Below, in pieces: positions 1 to 9,636 of a DNA stretch of 64,000 bases. Made by a program: the position numbers and the translations under genes. This stretch comes from Pseudomonas libanensis. Lineage in GTDB: Bacteria > Pseudomonadota > Gammaproteobacteria > Pseudomonadales > Pseudomonadaceae. How positions within the stretch are numbered: the first letter of the stretch is position 1; each line of letters begins with the position of its first letter. The notes under the pieces were generated by a model. That model made no database searches and had not been told where the DNA came from. It saw nothing but the letters and a program-made list of their open reading frames with translations. Location of the stretch: contig NZ_JYLH01000007.1 of the NCBI RefSeq assembly GCF_001439685.1, positions 186,001-250,000 on the forward strand, read 5' to 3'.

Positions 1-166
1 TGATGCCGTTGATAACCACGACCACCACGGCAATCGCAATGGCCAGGTACTGGAAGGTTTTTTCGCTGATCACCCCGATATTCTGCAGATAGGACAGGCC
101 AAACATCGATGCCAGCACTACCAGGGAAATCAGGATCGAGTATTTCAAGCGTTGCTTTTGGGTCAT
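1..166 (-). CDS. small membrane protein, C-terminus cut by window edge
   Basis: The reading frame starts at an ATG at 166-164 with AGGAA about seven bases upstream and runs off the left edge. The 55 visible residues open with a basic segment (MTQKQRLKYS), followed by a hydrophobic helix, a short polar linker and a second strongly hydrophobic stretch rich in Ile, Ala and Val. It therefore looks like a two-helix inner-membrane protein. I do not recognise a family, and the neighbouring ABC operon starts its own unit, so no function is proposed. Confidence 0.6.
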   Translation of the reverse strand, partial: MTQKQRLKYSILISLVVLASMFGLSYLQNIGVISEKTFQYLAIAIAVVVVVINGI

Positions 167-283
167 GACGGGTTCCTGGACCTTGGATATGTAACAAGAT
201 TACCTCCCCATAAGCGCAAGCAAGCTCGGTCCTACAGGGAGGGTTATGTTACAGCCGATAAATCGCTTTGGCTCCCCTGGCGT

Positions 284-1054
284 TCAATCCGCGTGCACCC
301 ATCGCTGATGCAGCCATCGCGCAAACGCATCCAGGGCAAACCCCAGCAACCCGATCAACACCACCATCGCCATCAATTCCGAATACGCCAGGCGGTCGCG
401 GGTATCGAGGATGTAATAGCCCAACCCCGCGCTGACCCCGAGCATTTCACACGGCACCAGCACGATCCACAGGATGCCGATCGCCAGGCGCACACCGGTC
501 AACACATGCCCGACCACGCCGGGAATGATCACCCGGCGCAGCGTCTCCCAACGCGTGGCACTTAAGCTTTTACTCAACTGCAACCAGCGCGGGTCCAGCT
601 GACGCACGCCCGCTGCGGTGTTGAGCATGATCGGCCATACAGCGGCAAAGGCCAGCAGGAAGTAGATGGGCTGGTCCCCTACCCCCATCAGCATCACCAC
701 GATCGGCATCCAGGACAGTGGCGAGATCATGCGCAGAAACTGGAAGGCCGGCGTGGTCGCCGCCTCCAGATTGCGCGAACTGCCCACCAGCAACCCCAGC
801 GGCACACCCACTAACAATGCAAGAAACAACCCGACGAAAATGCGTTTCAGGCTGACAGCAATATGCAGATACAGCTCACTGCGCCCAAGCAATTCCCACA
901 AACTGCTGAAGGTGGCTTCCAGGGAAAAGCGCGCCGACAAACCATCGGCCTCGCCGAACACCTTTACCCCCAGCCACCACAACACCAATAAACCTGCCAG
1001 GCCACTGATACCGAGCAGCCAACCTGGCCACACGCCAGTTTTGCCGTTGTTCAA
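284..1054 (-). CDS. NitT/TauT-type ABC transporter permease
   Basis: Inner-membrane subunit of a binding-protein-dependent importer of the SsuC/TauC/NrtB type. The 256 residues contain about six hydrophobic segments, and the family EAA-loop region lies around residues 130-180 (ARW-like ATRWETLRRVIIPGV). Length is normal for the family. The start is TTG at 1054: its last two bases and the next A form a TTGA overlap with the stop of the binding-protein gene, and GAGGAG lies seven bases upstream. It is the last gene of the operon. The substrate cannot be read from sequence; relatives carry nitrate, bicarbonate, taurine or alkanesulfonates. Confidence 0.88.
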   Translation of the reverse strand: MNNGKTGVWPGWLLGISGLAGLLVLWWLGVKVFGEADGLSARFSLEATFSSLWELLGRSELYLHIAVSLKRIFVGLFLALLVGVPLGLLVGSSRNLEAATTPAFQFLRMISPLSWMPIVVMLMGVGDQPIYFLLAFAAVWPIMLNTAAGVRQLDPRWLQLSKSLSATRWETLRRVIIPGVVGHVLTGVRLAIGILWIVLVPCEMLGVSAGLGYYILDTRDRLAYSELMAMVVLIGLLGFALDAFARWLHQRWVHAD

Positions 1055-2250
1055 ACGCCAATCTCCTCGTGCCGCTCATAACCGTCCGGCAAGCCGAACG
1101 TCTTCATGCCACCCACTGCTTCGATCGCATGACGGACGAAACGGTCGTCCACCAGGTCCTTGGCAACGAAGGCCGGATCAAGGTCGGCGAGAAATTTCTT
1201 GTCGCCTTCGATCAGCGTGTCTTTCAGGCGCTTGACCAGCTCCTCGGTATAACTGGGGAATGGGTAAGGCTGGAAGTCGATGCGGTGCTCGTCCCAATTG
1301 GCGTGCTGGATCGCACCGTCCGCGAGGTAGCCAGCGCGATCGCTGGCAGCCGGGGCCAGGACTTTACTCAACACCGGCTCGGCATGTGGCGTGTAACGGT
1401 TCGGGCCGTCCTTGGACAGCAACTTCACCGCCTCTTCGCGGTTGTCCCGGGTCCATACCTGGGCTTTGACGATGGCGTTCACCACCTTCTGCGACCACTC
1501 CGGGCGGTTGGTCAGGTCATGCTCATGCATGAATACTACACAGCACGCATGGTTGCGCCATACATCGCCGGTAAAGCGCTGCACGCGGCCCACCTTGAGG
1601 TTCTCCGCCAGGGCGTTGAACGGCTCGGCGACGATGTAGCCGTCGATGCGCTTGCTGGCCAGTGCCGGTGGCATGTCCGACGGCGGCAACACGATCAGGT
1701 TGACTTCATTGGCGGCAATGGCACTCCCCGTGCTTCGGGTGACCGGCGTCAGGCCGTTATCGCGGAACAGTTGCTGCACCACCACGTTATGGATCGAATA
1801 CCAGAACGGAATCGCCACCGACTTGCCACCCAATTGCTTCACGTCGGTAATACCTGGCGATACGGTCAAGCCCGAACCGCCGACATGGTTCCACGCCACG
1901 ACTTTGGCCGGCACCTTGCTGCCGTAGCGCGCCCACACGGTCATCGGCGACAGCAGGTGAATCACGTTGACCTGGCCCGAGATAAACGCCTCGATCACCT
2001 GGGCCCAGCTGCGGAGCAGCACCGGGCGTTCAGCCTTGATGCCTTCGGCTTCGAACAGGCCGTTATTGTGCGCAACCAGCAGCGGCGTGGCGTCGGTGAT
2101 CGGCAAGTAACCGATGCGTACCGGCGCGTCAGGCTCATTGGCGGCACGGGCCTGCAGGCTGCTCAGCAACGGCAAGGCGCCGGCGGCACTGAGCACGGCA
2201 GACAGTTTGAGAAAGTCACGGCGCGAGTGGGTCAAGTCATCCAGACACAT
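1051..2250 (-). CDS. Tat-exported ABC substrate-binding protein, CmpA/NrtA-like
   Basis: Periplasmic binding component of the importer. The first 35 residues form a twin-arginine signal (S9-R-R-D-F-L-K15) followed by an Ala/Leu-rich core and an AxA-like cleavage site near QARAAN, so the protein probably exports folded. The mature part opens with VRIGYLPITDATPLLVAH, as in the nitrate/bicarbonate/sulfonate binding family. ATG at 2250 was preferred to more upstream in-frame starts because AGGAG lies seven bases before it and the Tat signal begins there. Its 5' end overlaps the ATPase gene by 14 bases. Ligand unknown. Confidence 0.87.
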   Translation of the reverse strand: MCLDDLTHSRRDFLKLSAVLSAAGALPLLSSLQARAANEPDAPVRIGYLPITDATPLLVAHNNGLFEAEGIKAERPVLLRSWAQVIEAFISGQVNVIHLLSPMTVWARYGSKVPAKVVAWNHVGGSGLTVSPGITDVKQLGGKSVAIPFWYSIHNVVVQQLFRDNGLTPVTRSTGSAIAANEVNLIVLPPSDMPPALASKRIDGYIVAEPFNALAENLKVGRVQRFTGDVWRNHACCVVFMHEHDLTNRPEWSQKVVNAIVKAQVWTRDNREEAVKLLSKDGPNRYTPHAEPVLSKVLAPAASDRAGYLADGAIQHANWDEHRIDFQPYPFPSYTEELVKRLKDTLIEGDKKFLADLDPAFVAKDLVDDRFVRHAIEAVGGMKTFGLPDGYERHEEIGV

Positions 2251-3040
2251 GGCTAAGCTCCTGTTGTTCAAGGGGGTTGGATTGGGGGCGGCTTGCCTGC
2301 CGTAGGGTTTTGAGAATATCGATACGCAGAGCGCCGATGGCCTCGACCTGCTCTTCCCGTGGGTGCGGCAAGTCGATATACCATTCTCCCAACGTCCGCG
2401 CCGGGCGGTTACCCAGTAGCAGGATGCGGTCGGACAGCAGCAGCGCTTCGTCAATATCGTGGGTGATCAATACCGCCGCCGAACCTTGTTCGCGATTGAC
2501 CTTGAGCAACAGGTGCTGCATATCGGCGCGGGTCACTTCATCCAACGCGCCGAAGGGCTCATCAAGGAGCAACACCTGGGGCTGGCGCGCCAGGCAGCGC
2601 GCCAGCGCCGTACGCTGGGCCATGCCGCCGGACAGCTGCGCAGGGAACTGTTGCCGCGCATGTTCCAGGCCAACGGCGGCAATCGCATGGTCGACGCGGT
2701 GGCGTCGCTCTTCTGTGGCCAGGTGCGGCTGGCGAGCGAAATCCAGGCCAAAAGCCACGTTCTTTTCCAGGTTCAACCATGGCAACAGGCTCGGGTCTTG
2801 AAACGCCACCGCCACCCTGGGATGGGGACCGCGCAGTGGCTCGCCCAGGACCTGCACACTGCCACCCTGGGCCACTTGCAAACCGGCAAGCACGCGCAAC
2901 AGGCTGGACTTTCCCACGCCGCTGGGACCGAGGATCGACACCACTTCGCCCGGCTGCAGCTGCAAGTCGAAGCCTTGCAGCACCGGCCCGCCGGCGTACC
3001 CCAGGCAAATTCCCCGGGCCGTCATGACCGCCTGGCTCAT
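2237..3040 (-). CDS. NitT/TauT-type ABC transporter ATPase
   Basis: Cytoplasmic ATPase energising the importer. Walker A is GPSGVGKS at residues 38-45, the signature is LSGGM at 136-140, Walker B is LLLDE at 157-161, followed by the D-loop and the switch histidine in LITHDIDEA. At 267 residues it is a normal SsuB/TauB-type subunit. The ATG at 3040 forms an ATGA overlap with the stop of the dehydrogenase gene, indicating translational coupling. Upstream and downstream overlaps tie it into one operon with the enzyme and both other transporter subunits. Confidence 0.92.
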   Translation of the reverse strand: MSQAVMTARGICLGYAGGPVLQGFDLQLQPGEVVSILGPSGVGKSSLLRVLAGLQVAQGGSVQVLGEPLRGPHPRVAVAFQDPSLLPWLNLEKNVAFGLDFARQPHLATEERRHRVDHAIAAVGLEHARQQFPAQLSGGMAQRTALARCLARQPQVLLLDEPFGALDEVTRADMQHLLLKVNREQGSAAVLITHDIDEALLLSDRILLLGNRPARTLGEWYIDLPHPREEQVEAIGALRIDILKTLRQASRPQSNPLEQQELSHVSG

Positions 3041-4098
3041 AGCTGGCCCTGGCGGTGCAACTCGGTGCGCAATTGCACCAGGCTTGGCGTCACAATTGGC
3101 ACGAACGCCGATTCGCGCCAGCGCCGGGCGAAGCCGCTGCCGTGTGCGGTCAGGTAAGCCTTGCCACCGCTGGCTTGCAATTCAAGCTGCACGGCGCCGG
3201 CGGCCGTTTCGGCCAGGGCGATACGCAACTTGAACAAGGGCACCGGGTCGGCGGCAAAGCGCCCGGCCAGCAGGCCAGCCTTGAGCTCGGTGACCAGATG
3301 ATCCAGGGTCAGGCGCAATGCTTCCAACTCTTCACGCAATACCGTACGACTGGCGCCCAGGTGGTGGGCCACCTCAGCCAGTGAACGGCGGGCCAAGCCA
3401 ATCGACATGCCGCACTGCAAGCCCAGGAACGCCGGGCGCACGGCCGGCAGGAATTTGCGCGCATCTTCATGCAGCAACCAGTCGCGGCTCAATTCCACGC
3501 CTTCCAACCCAAGCGCGGCGGTGTTACTCGATTGCAAACCGAGCAGTTCCAGGTCGCGGGAACGCTGCAAGCCTGCCACTGAGTCCGGGATCGCCAGGAT
3601 AAACGGCGTACCGCCTCCCGCATGTTCAATGGCCGCCGCGGCGACAAACCCGTTCTTGCGCAGGTTGGTCACCCAATGCAGACGACCATTGAGCGTCCAC
3701 CCATGCTCGTTGGGCTCGGCGCTGATCTGCAACGCCTCAATGCCCGATATGAACTTCATTGCATTCGACAGCCCGGTTGCCCCGGCCAACTTGCCACTGA
3801 GCAGGTCCGGCATCAGTTGCTCGCGCAACCGTTCATTCGGACTCTGCAACAAATACTCGATAAACGAGCGCTGGCCCCAGCATACAAACGCCGCCGCCAG
3901 GGAATGGCTGGCAACGTTGGCAATGGCCTCGACCGCACCCGCCACATCACCGCCCAGGCCGCCCAGTTGGGTGGGCACGCCGATTTTCAGGATATTGGCC
4001 TCTGCCAGGCGTGGCAGCACTTCCTGTGGATCGCAACTGCCCACGTCCAGGGCCTGCGCTTGAACATCGAGCCAACGGCTCAAGATTGGGTCAAGCAT
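3037..4098 (-). CDS. acyl-CoA dehydrogenase-like flavoprotein
   Basis: 353 residues with the N-terminal helical, middle beta and C-terminal four-helix layout of acyl-CoA dehydrogenases. The N-terminal part includes LPRLAEANILKIGVPTQLGGLGGD and the substrate side ATGLSNAMK. This superfamily also contains FMN/FAD monooxygenases of the DszC/SfnB type that release sulfur from organosulfur compounds. The coupling to an SsuABC-like importer makes an organosulfur or related role attractive, but that is inference. It is second in the operon, 40 bases after the AhpD-like gene, and overlaps the ATPase gene by four bases. It is somewhat shorter than typical 380-400-residue members. Confidence 0.75.
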   Translation of the reverse strand: MLDPILSRWLDVQAQALDVGSCDPQEVLPRLAEANILKIGVPTQLGGLGGDVAGAVEAIANVASHSLAAAFVCWGQRSFIEYLLQSPNERLREQLMPDLLSGKLAGATGLSNAMKFISGIEALQISAEPNEHGWTLNGRLHWVTNLRKNGFVAAAAIEHAGGGTPFILAIPDSVAGLQRSRDLELLGLQSSNTAALGLEGVELSRDWLLHEDARKFLPAVRPAFLGLQCGMSIGLARRSLAEVAHHLGASRTVLREELEALRLTLDHLVTELKAGLLAGRFAADPVPLFKLRIALAETAAGAVQLELQASGGKAYLTAHGSGFARRWRESAFVPIVTPSLVQLRTELHRQGQL

Positions 4099-4138
4099 TC
4101 ATGTATCTCCTTATTACAGCAGGTGGACCAAGGCCGCT

Positions 4139-4699
4139 TCAGCTTGCCGGTTTTTCCCAACGGTATTGCGCCAGCTCCGGGTTCAGCGGGGTGCGGGCAA
4201 ACACGTTGGCGAAGTTGCACAGGGTTGCCAGGCTCACCCCCAGGATCACTTCCAGAGCCTGCCCGTCGGTGTAGCCGGCGGCGCGAAACGCTTCAAAACC
4301 TGCGTCGCTGACATCGCCACGGGTGGCAATCACTTCACGGGTAAAGGCGGCGAGTGTCTCATACCGCGCATTGGGCAGCTCACCACGCTGGCGCAGGGCC
4401 TCGATTACTTCCTCCGGCAGCTTGGCCTTGTTGCGCGCAACGGCGGTGTGGCCGGCCACGCAGAAATCGCAACCGTGGGTGGTGGCGGCAATCAATTGCA
4501 CCACTTCGCGGTCGGCCAGGCTCAGTTCGGCTTTGGCGTTCAAGCCGGAGACGGTGATATAGGTTTCCAGTGCAGCCGGTGCGTTGGCCAAAACGGCCAA
4601 CAGATTAGGAATAAACCCGGAGGTTTTTAGCGCATTTTCCAGGAACGGCTTGGCCGCTTCCGGAGCGGTTTGAGGGGTGAGCAAGGTTACGCGGGACAT
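4139..4699 (-). CDS. AhpD/carboxymuconolactone decarboxylase-family protein
   Basis: 186 residues with the AhpD-type redox signature: an upstream Glu (DREVVQLI), then CDFC followed by a His three residues on (AGHT). In AhpD-like proteins these residues form the peroxidase or disulfide-exchange centre. ATG at 4699 was chosen because GGAG sits eight bases upstream; an in-frame ATG eight codons earlier lacks this. It is the first gene of the five-gene operon, transcribed away from the AraC regulator at 4801. A role in detoxifying peroxides made by the neighbouring flavoprotein is possible but unproven. Confidence 0.82.
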   Translation of the reverse strand: MSRVTLLTPQTAPEAAKPFLENALKTSGFIPNLLAVLANAPAALETYITVSGLNAKAELSLADREVVQLIAATTHGCDFCVAGHTAVARNKAKLPEEVIEALRQRGELPNARYETLAAFTREVIATRGDVSDAGFEAFRAAGYTDGQALEVILGVSLATLCNFANVFARTPLNPELAQYRWEKPAS

Positions 4700-4800
4700 G
4701 GCGTGGTCTCCTGATGGGTTCATCCCCCAGTCTGTTGGTTCTAAAAAATCGGCTCAATAGGCTAAAGTAGCGATTACTTGCTCATGAGTCTTTCCATTAG

Positions 4801-5712
4801 ATGAATTCGTCCGATGTGCTTGTCGATTGGTTATTAGATAGCCTCGAACTCAACACCAGCCTGTTCCATGTCGGCCGCTATTGTGGCGATTGGCACGCCA
4901 GCACGCACGGCCTGGCCCAGGCGAGCTTCCATTTGATTGTGCAGGGCGAATGCTGGCTGCATATCGACGGCGAACCAACGCCCCAGCACCTGAATAATGG
5001 TGACGCGGTGTTTCTGTTGCGCGATTTTGCCTATCGGCTGTCCGGGGAAGCCATGGCGGCGGCCGCGCGCGCGTGCCCGCGCCGTCCGATGCTGCCCCTC
5101 GACAGCGACGCTACGGACGGGGTGGGACTGGTGTGCGGGTTCTTTCACTTCCAGCCTGGCCTGTCAACGCTGATTGTCGACACCCTGCCCAGCTGGATCA
5201 TCCTGCGTGCCGGCGATCCGTCGCTGACCGCTGCGCGCAGTCTTTTCGAGTTGATTCTGAAAGAATGCGCCCGCACGCCGGCGCCCTCTTCCGCGCTGCT
5301 TGAGCGCCTGTGCCACCTGCTGTTTCTGTATGTGCTGCGCCAACAAGTGCTCGACAATACCGACCTTGGTGGCCTGGCAGCGCTGGGGCGGGCACCCGCA
5401 TTCGCACACCTGCTGGAACAATTGATCGCACGCCCGGCAGAGCCCTGGAGCCTGGAAAGCATGGCGGCCTGCACCGGTTTGTCACGGTCAGCGTTTTTTA
5501 AACGCTTCTGCGAGCTGTGCGGCCAATCGCCAGGGCACGTGTTACTGATGATGCGCATGCGCCACGCATGTCGGTTGTTCAAGCAAGACCAGACCGTGGC
5601 GGATGTGGCCTTGGCAGTGGGTTATCAATCGGTGGCCGCGTTTACCCGGGCATTTCGTAAAACCACCGGACAGCAGCCTGGTGCTTACCGCAAAGATCAG
5701 TTGCGAAGCTAA
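4801..5712 (+). CDS. AraC-family transcriptional regulator with N-terminal cupin
   Basis: 303 residues. The N-terminal 180 residues resemble the cupin-type effector domain of the AraC_binding_6 group (WHASTHGLAQASFHLIVQG). The C-terminus carries two helix-turn-helix motifs (SMAACTGLSRSAFFKRF and VADVALAVGYQSVAAFTRAFR) ending in the usual TGQQPGAYR. The gene is divergent from the AhpD/dehydrogenase/ABC operon with a 101-base spacer, the common position for a regulator of the neighbouring operon. The inducer is unknown. Confidence 0.88.
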   Translation: MNSSDVLVDWLLDSLELNTSLFHVGRYCGDWHASTHGLAQASFHLIVQGECWLHIDGEPTPQHLNNGDAVFLLRDFAYRLSGEAMAAAARACPRRPMLPLDSDATDGVGLVCGFFHFQPGLSTLIVDTLPSWIILRAGDPSLTAARSLFELILKECARTPAPSSALLERLCHLLFLYVLRQQVLDNTDLGGLAALGRAPAFAHLLEQLIARPAEPWSLESMAACTGLSRSAFFKRFCELCGQSPGHVLLMMRMRHACRLFKQDQTVADVALAVGYQSVAAFTRAFRKTTGQQPGAYRKDQLRS

Positions 5713-6073
5713 GAAGCGAGTGAGTGGTGCTGCCTTCTATTGCCAGAAAACCATCGCTGGCAACCCTGGCAGGTTGTCGATGCAGGCCTGGCACAAATAT
5801 TGACGCAAACCCTTCTCCGCCATCAGGAACCCTTTCGGCCGATCTTCCACGCAAGAGTAGTCATGACGCACCGTCAGACTTTCTGCGACCAACCTGAAGG
5901 ACAACCGATGCTATCGCCCCTCACTCAACCCCCAGCCAATACCGAAACAAGGTCACCCTCACGCCGTCCAACTTTGCACCAGCGTACCTAAAGCTTCTCC
6001 CTGCCAAGCCGATAGCCCGACGAAGCTCTAACAAAGCCACGTCGACAATAACGCTTCGTAAGGACGACCCCCC
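5713..6073. other. intergenic region, no gene seen
   Basis: Short open frames here lack ribosome sites and family resemblance. The region presumably carries the promoter of the downstream chemoreceptor gene, but I could not place a convincing promoter box. No repeats or strong hairpins were seen. Confidence 0.5.
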
Positions 6074-8068
6074 ATGCCCCCACTGCGCTCGATCCAAGCC
6101 CGCTACACCCTGTTCCTGGTGCTATTTGTCCTCGTGTTATTCGTATTGACCGTGGTGGGTATCGGCCAACTAGTCGCGCCCAAGCTGCAGCACACCGAAG
6201 AACAGGTAGTGCTCAACCGTGTAGCCGAAGTGGCCGAGCAGATCCAGGGCGAACTGAACAAGGTCCAGGCCCAGCAACGCAGCATCACCCAGACCATCCC
6301 CCTGCTCGACAGCGATGCCATCGACAAGGTCTTGCCTGGTCTGGTGGATCAATACGGCGAGCTGAAAGTATTTGGCGGCGGTATCTGGCCGTTGCCCAAT
6401 CAGCGGACACCGGGGCGCAACAAGCACAGCACCTTCTGGCACCGCGATGCCTCCGGCAAGCTGGTGGTCAACACCTTCTGGAACAGCGACCCGGCCCCCA
6501 ACTATTACGACCAGAGCTGGTACAAGGGCGGCCTCGCCTCCCCACGCGGCCAATGTGCCTGGGCCGCCGCCTACAAGGATGATGCCAGTCAGGAGCCGCG
6601 CACCAACTGCGCCATGGCGATCCAGCGTGACGGCGCGGCCTATGGCGTGGCCACCATCGACGTGACCCTGGGTTTCTTCAATGAGCTGGTGGCCAGCAAG
6701 GAAAAAGACATCGGCGGGCAAATGCTGATCGTCGAGGCCGATGGCAAGATCATCAGCAACAGCACGCGCTTGAGTAGCCCTGTGGTGTTGAAGAACATCA
6801 GCGAACTGGCCGGCACCTCGGCCTTCGCCGCGCAGGTCAGCAAAGCCCTGACCCATCGCGACCAGGGTTCGCAACGCAGTGAATTCGACAACCAGGGCGT
6901 GGCCAGCACCTTCTACATGCGTGCCATCGAGGGCACGCCGTGGTTCCTCGCCACCGCCCTGCCCACCTCGCTGATCACCGCCCAGCGCAATGATGTGCTC
7001 GGCAGCCTGGCCCTGGTGCAGATCCCCATGGTGCTGCTGCTGGTGCTGCTGGCCGCTTATGCCATCCGCCAACTGGTGCAGCGCATGAAAACGCTGAAAA
7101 CCAATATTGACGCCCTCTCTACCGGCGACGCCGACCTGACGCGACGGATCACCATCCGGGCCGAAGACGAGTTGGGCGCTATCGGTCACTCGGTGAACCG
7201 CTTTATCGTTTACCTGCAAAACATGATCGGCGAAGTGACCCAAGCCACCGGCGCCATGTCGTCCGGGCTTGAGCAGTTGCAACGAACGTCAGCCCATACC
7301 AACCAGATCCTGGTCAGGCATGCCTCGGAAACCGACCAGACCGTCACCGCCATCACCGAAATGAGCTCCACCGCCGACACCGTGGCGCAAAACGCCGCCG
7401 AGACCGCCTCGTTCACCCAGCGTGCAAACGAACATGCCGACCGCTCCCGGGTGGTGGTGGGTGAAGCCTCCACCAGCGTCAGCGCGTTGATCGGTGAAGT
7501 GGCCAGCGCCACCCACACCGTGGAAAACATGCGCCAGGACGCCGCACGCATCACCGAAACCCTCGGCGTGATCGGCGCCATTGCCGGCCAGACCAACCTG
7601 TTGGCGCTCAACGCCGCGATTGAAGCAGCACGTGCCGGCGAGCAAGGCCGCGGCTTTGCCGTGGTAGCCGACGAAGTGCGCGCACTGGCAGCCCGCACCC
7701 AGGCCAGCACCTCGCAGATCAACGAGATGCTGGCGCGCCTGACCACCGGCGTGAGTTCCTCGGTCGCCGCCATGGAAAACACCCAGGCCAGTTGCCAATC
7801 AGCAGCGGATGCCACGGCTCGGGTCAATACCGGCCTGGATGAGATGGCCGGTTCGGTCAGCCATATCAACAACCTCAGCACCCAGATTGCCACCGCCGCC
7901 GAACAGCAAAGCGCGGTGACCGAGGAGATCAACCGCAGCATGGTGCAGATCCGCCATATGGTCGACGAACTGGTACAAAGCGGGCATACCACGCAAATCA
8001 ATACCCAGAGCCTGCTGGAGGCCAATGGCCGGGTGATCAGTTTGATGGGGCGCTTTAAAGTACGCTGA
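6074..8068 (+). CDS. methyl-accepting chemotaxis protein with dCache sensor
   Basis: 664-residue transmembrane chemoreceptor. A first helix spans residues 10-32. A periplasmic region of about 270 residues follows, with dCache features ([10 protein letters not shown], then [15 protein letters not shown]). A second helix lies near 310-335, followed by a HAMP domain and a signalling domain. The signalling hairpin tip is intact ([30 protein letters not shown]). The YD-SWY motif is typical of dCache_1 amine/amino-acid or organic-acid sensors, so a small-molecule ligand is expected, but which one is not readable. It stands alone with no che genes nearby. Confidence 0.93.
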   Translation: MPPLRSIQARYTLFLVLFVLVLFVLTVVGIGQLVAPKLQHTEEQVVLNRVAEVAEQIQGELNKVQAQQRSITQTIPLLDSDAIDKVLPGLVDQYGELKVFGGGIWPLPNQRTPGRNKHSTFWHRDASGKLVVNTFWNSDPAPNYYDQSWYKGGLASPRGQCAWAAAYKDDASQEPRTNCAMAIQRDGAAYGVATIDVTLGFFNELVASKEKDIGGQMLIVEADGKIISNSTRLSSPVVLKNISELAGTSAFAAQVSKALTHRDQGSQRSEFDNQGVASTFYMRAIEGTPWFLATALPTSLITAQRNDVLGSLALVQIPMVLLLVLLAAYAIRQLVQRMKTLKTNIDALSTGDADLTRRITIRAEDELGAIGHSVNRFIVYLQNMIGEVTQATGAMSSGLEQLQRTSAHTNQILVRHASETDQTVTAITEMSSTADTVAQNAAETASFTQRANEHADRSRVVVGEASTSVSALIGEVASATHTVENMRQDAARITETLGVIGAIAGQTNLLALNAAIEAARAGEQGRGFAVVADEVRALAARTQASTSQINEMLARLTTGVSSSVAAMENTQASCQSAADATARVNTGLDEMAGSVSHINNLSTQIATAAEQQSAVTEEINRSMVQIRHMVDELVQSGHTTQINTQSLLEANGRVISLMGRFKVR

Positions 8069-8082
8069 TCAATGCTCTGAAT

Positions 8083-8105
8083 ACTCCCGTGCGAAGCGCG
8101 GGAGT
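8083..8105 (+). terminator. possible hairpin after chemoreceptor gene
   Basis: A seven-base perfect stem (actcccg at 8083-8089 and cgggagt at 8099-8105) with a nine-base loop lies 15 bases after the chemoreceptor stop. There is no T-tract, so intrinsic termination is only possible. Confidence 0.35.
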
Positions 8106-8156
8106 CGACTATCCTGAGAGCTCCAGTGTTATAACGCGCCACACAGGAGGTGTGTC

Positions 8157-8615
8157 ATGCATGCGACTGAGCATTCGATCCGCTTGGAGCGGATCAGTCA
8201 GGAGCGCTTCATCCAGGCGCCTGTCGATAGCGTCTACGTCTATGTGACCCAGCCCGACCGCTGGCACGAATGGCACCCCACCTCTCTCAATGCCGACACT
8301 GGCATCACCGGCTCAGTGCCGGTCGGTGCACGTTTTACTGAAACCATTGACTTGCTGGGCATACGTGTCCCCATGAGTTACCGCGTGCAAATCGCCCGCT
8401 GCCCCAATGAGTTCAGGGCCGTGTTTACCTCCTTGGCTGTGGACGGTGCTATCCATTATTTCCTGCAACCTCATCGTAACGGCACACTGTTCAAGCGCGT
8501 ACTGACGTATGAGACCGAGTTGCAGCTCGCGACCTTGCACGAACACATTGCCAAGCTGTCCGCCATCGCGCTGGATCAGCTCAAGTGCCGGCTGGAAAGC
8601 CCCGGCTTCGTATGA
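8157..8615 (+). CDS. SRPBCC-superfamily (polyketide cyclase-like) protein
   Basis: 152 residues opening with ERISQERFIQAPVDSVYVYV, the usual first strand and helix of START/SRPBCC proteins, which bind a hydrophobic ligand in a helix-grip fold. The middle region (GARFTETIDLLGIRVPMSYRV) and the long C-terminal helix fit the fold and its usual length. A very strong ribosome site (AGGAGGTGTG) precedes the ATG. It stands alone between the chemoreceptor and a DUF411 gene. Ligand and role unknown. Confidence 0.7.
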   Translation: MHATEHSIRLERISQERFIQAPVDSVYVYVTQPDRWHEWHPTSLNADTGITGSVPVGARFTETIDLLGIRVPMSYRVQIARCPNEFRAVFTSLAVDGAIHYFLQPHRNGTLFKRVLTYETELQLATLHEHIAKLSAIALDQLKCRLESPGFV

Positions 8616-8697
8616 TTTAGAAACATTACTGCGTCACCCCGATGCGAAAAGCAGGGAGAATGCCCGATTTATTGCCGCGCTTTCAGTGAGACCCTCG

Positions 8698-9144
8698 ATG
8701 AAAAACCCATTGCGACTGGCCCTGCTTTCCTGCGTCCTGCTCTCCACCCTGGCCCAGGCCGCAGACCTGATCCCCATCGATGTGCACCGCGACGCCAACT
8801 GCGGCTGCTGCAAAAAGTGGATCAGCCACTTGGAGAGCAACGGTTTCAAGGTCAATGACCATGTCGAAGCAGACATGAGCGCAGTCAAGCAACGCCTGGG
8901 CGTGGCCCCACGTCTGGGTTCATGCCATACCGCAGTGATCGACGGCAAATTCGTCGAAGGCCATGTGCCCGCCGAGCAAGTGCTGGCCCGGCGCAAACGC
9001 AACGATCTGCTCGGCCTCGCTGCACCGGGCATGCCCCTGGGCTCGCCAGGCATGGAGGTGGAGGGTCGCAGCGAAGCCTATCAAGTCATCGGCCTGACCC
9101 GGGACGGTAAAGACGTAGTGGTGGCCGAGTACCCGGCACACTGA
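8698..9144 (+). CDS. exported DUF411 metal-binding protein
   Basis: 148 residues. A signal peptide (MKNPLRLALLSCVLLSTLAQA) is followed by the DUF411 core: DVHRDANCGCCKKWISHLE, with the Cys-Gly-Cys-Cys cluster, then GSCHTAVIDGKFVEGHVPA with a Cys-His pair. Such proteins are periplasmic and associated with copper handling. The ATG at 8698 was chosen over a start about 60 codons upstream because only it places the signal peptide at the N-terminus. The ribosome site is weak. The next gene begins three bases after the stop, so the two are probably cotranscribed. Confidence 0.85.
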   Translation: MKNPLRLALLSCVLLSTLAQAADLIPIDVHRDANCGCCKKWISHLESNGFKVNDHVEADMSAVKQRLGVAPRLGSCHTAVIDGKFVEGHVPAEQVLARRKRNDLLGLAAPGMPLGSPGMEVEGRSEAYQVIGLTRDGKDVVVAEYPAH

Positions 9145-9147
9145 CCG

Positions 9148-9591
9148 GTGCTGATGGGTTACCTGGGGCTGTTCGCCGCGGCGTTTGGCGCCGCGACGTT
9201 ACTGCCCTTGCAATCGGAAGCGGTACTGGTCGGTCTGCTGCTCAGCGGGCATTATCACCTGTGGCTGCTGCTGGGTATCGCCACCCTGGGCAACGTGCTG
9301 GGTTCGGTGGTCAATTGGCTGCTGGGGCGTTCGGTGGAACGCTTCAAGGAGCGGCGCTGGTTTCCGGTGAGTGCCAAGCAACTGGACAAAGCCCGCAGTC
9401 ATTACACGCGCTGGGGGCATTGGACGTTATTGCTCAGTTGGGTGCCGATCATTGGTGATCCCCTGACGCTGGTGGCCGGGGTGATGCGTGAGCCTTTGTG
9501 GCGTTTCCTACTGCTGGTCACCCTGGCCAAAGGCGTGCGTTATGGCGTGCTCGCAGCGCTGACCCTGCAGTGGGTGTTAATCCCTAGTTAA
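9148..9591 (+). CDS. YqaA/DedA-like (VTT domain) membrane protein
   Basis: 147 residues with about four hydrophobic segments. The features are those of small SNARE-associated or DedA-like proteins: FGAATLLPLQSEAVLVG, a conserved glycine-rich GNVLGSVVNWLLGR, and the late WVPIIGDPLTLVAG loop with Gly-Asp-Pro. Family members are implicated in lipid or small-molecule transport and membrane stress. The start is GTG at 9148, or the in-frame ATG two codons later at 9154; neither has a strong ribosome site, consistent with coupling to the DUF411 gene three bases upstream. Confidence 0.83.
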   Translation: MLMGYLGLFAAAFGAATLLPLQSEAVLVGLLLSGHYHLWLLLGIATLGNVLGSVVNWLLGRSVERFKERRWFPVSAKQLDKARSHYTRWGHWTLLLSWVPIIGDPLTLVAGVMREPLWRFLLLVTLAKGVRYGVLAALTLQWVLIPS

Positions 9592-9636
9592 TCTCTTCCA
9601 AAGAGCATCCGGTCATCTCTCTTGGAGCTGGAACCC

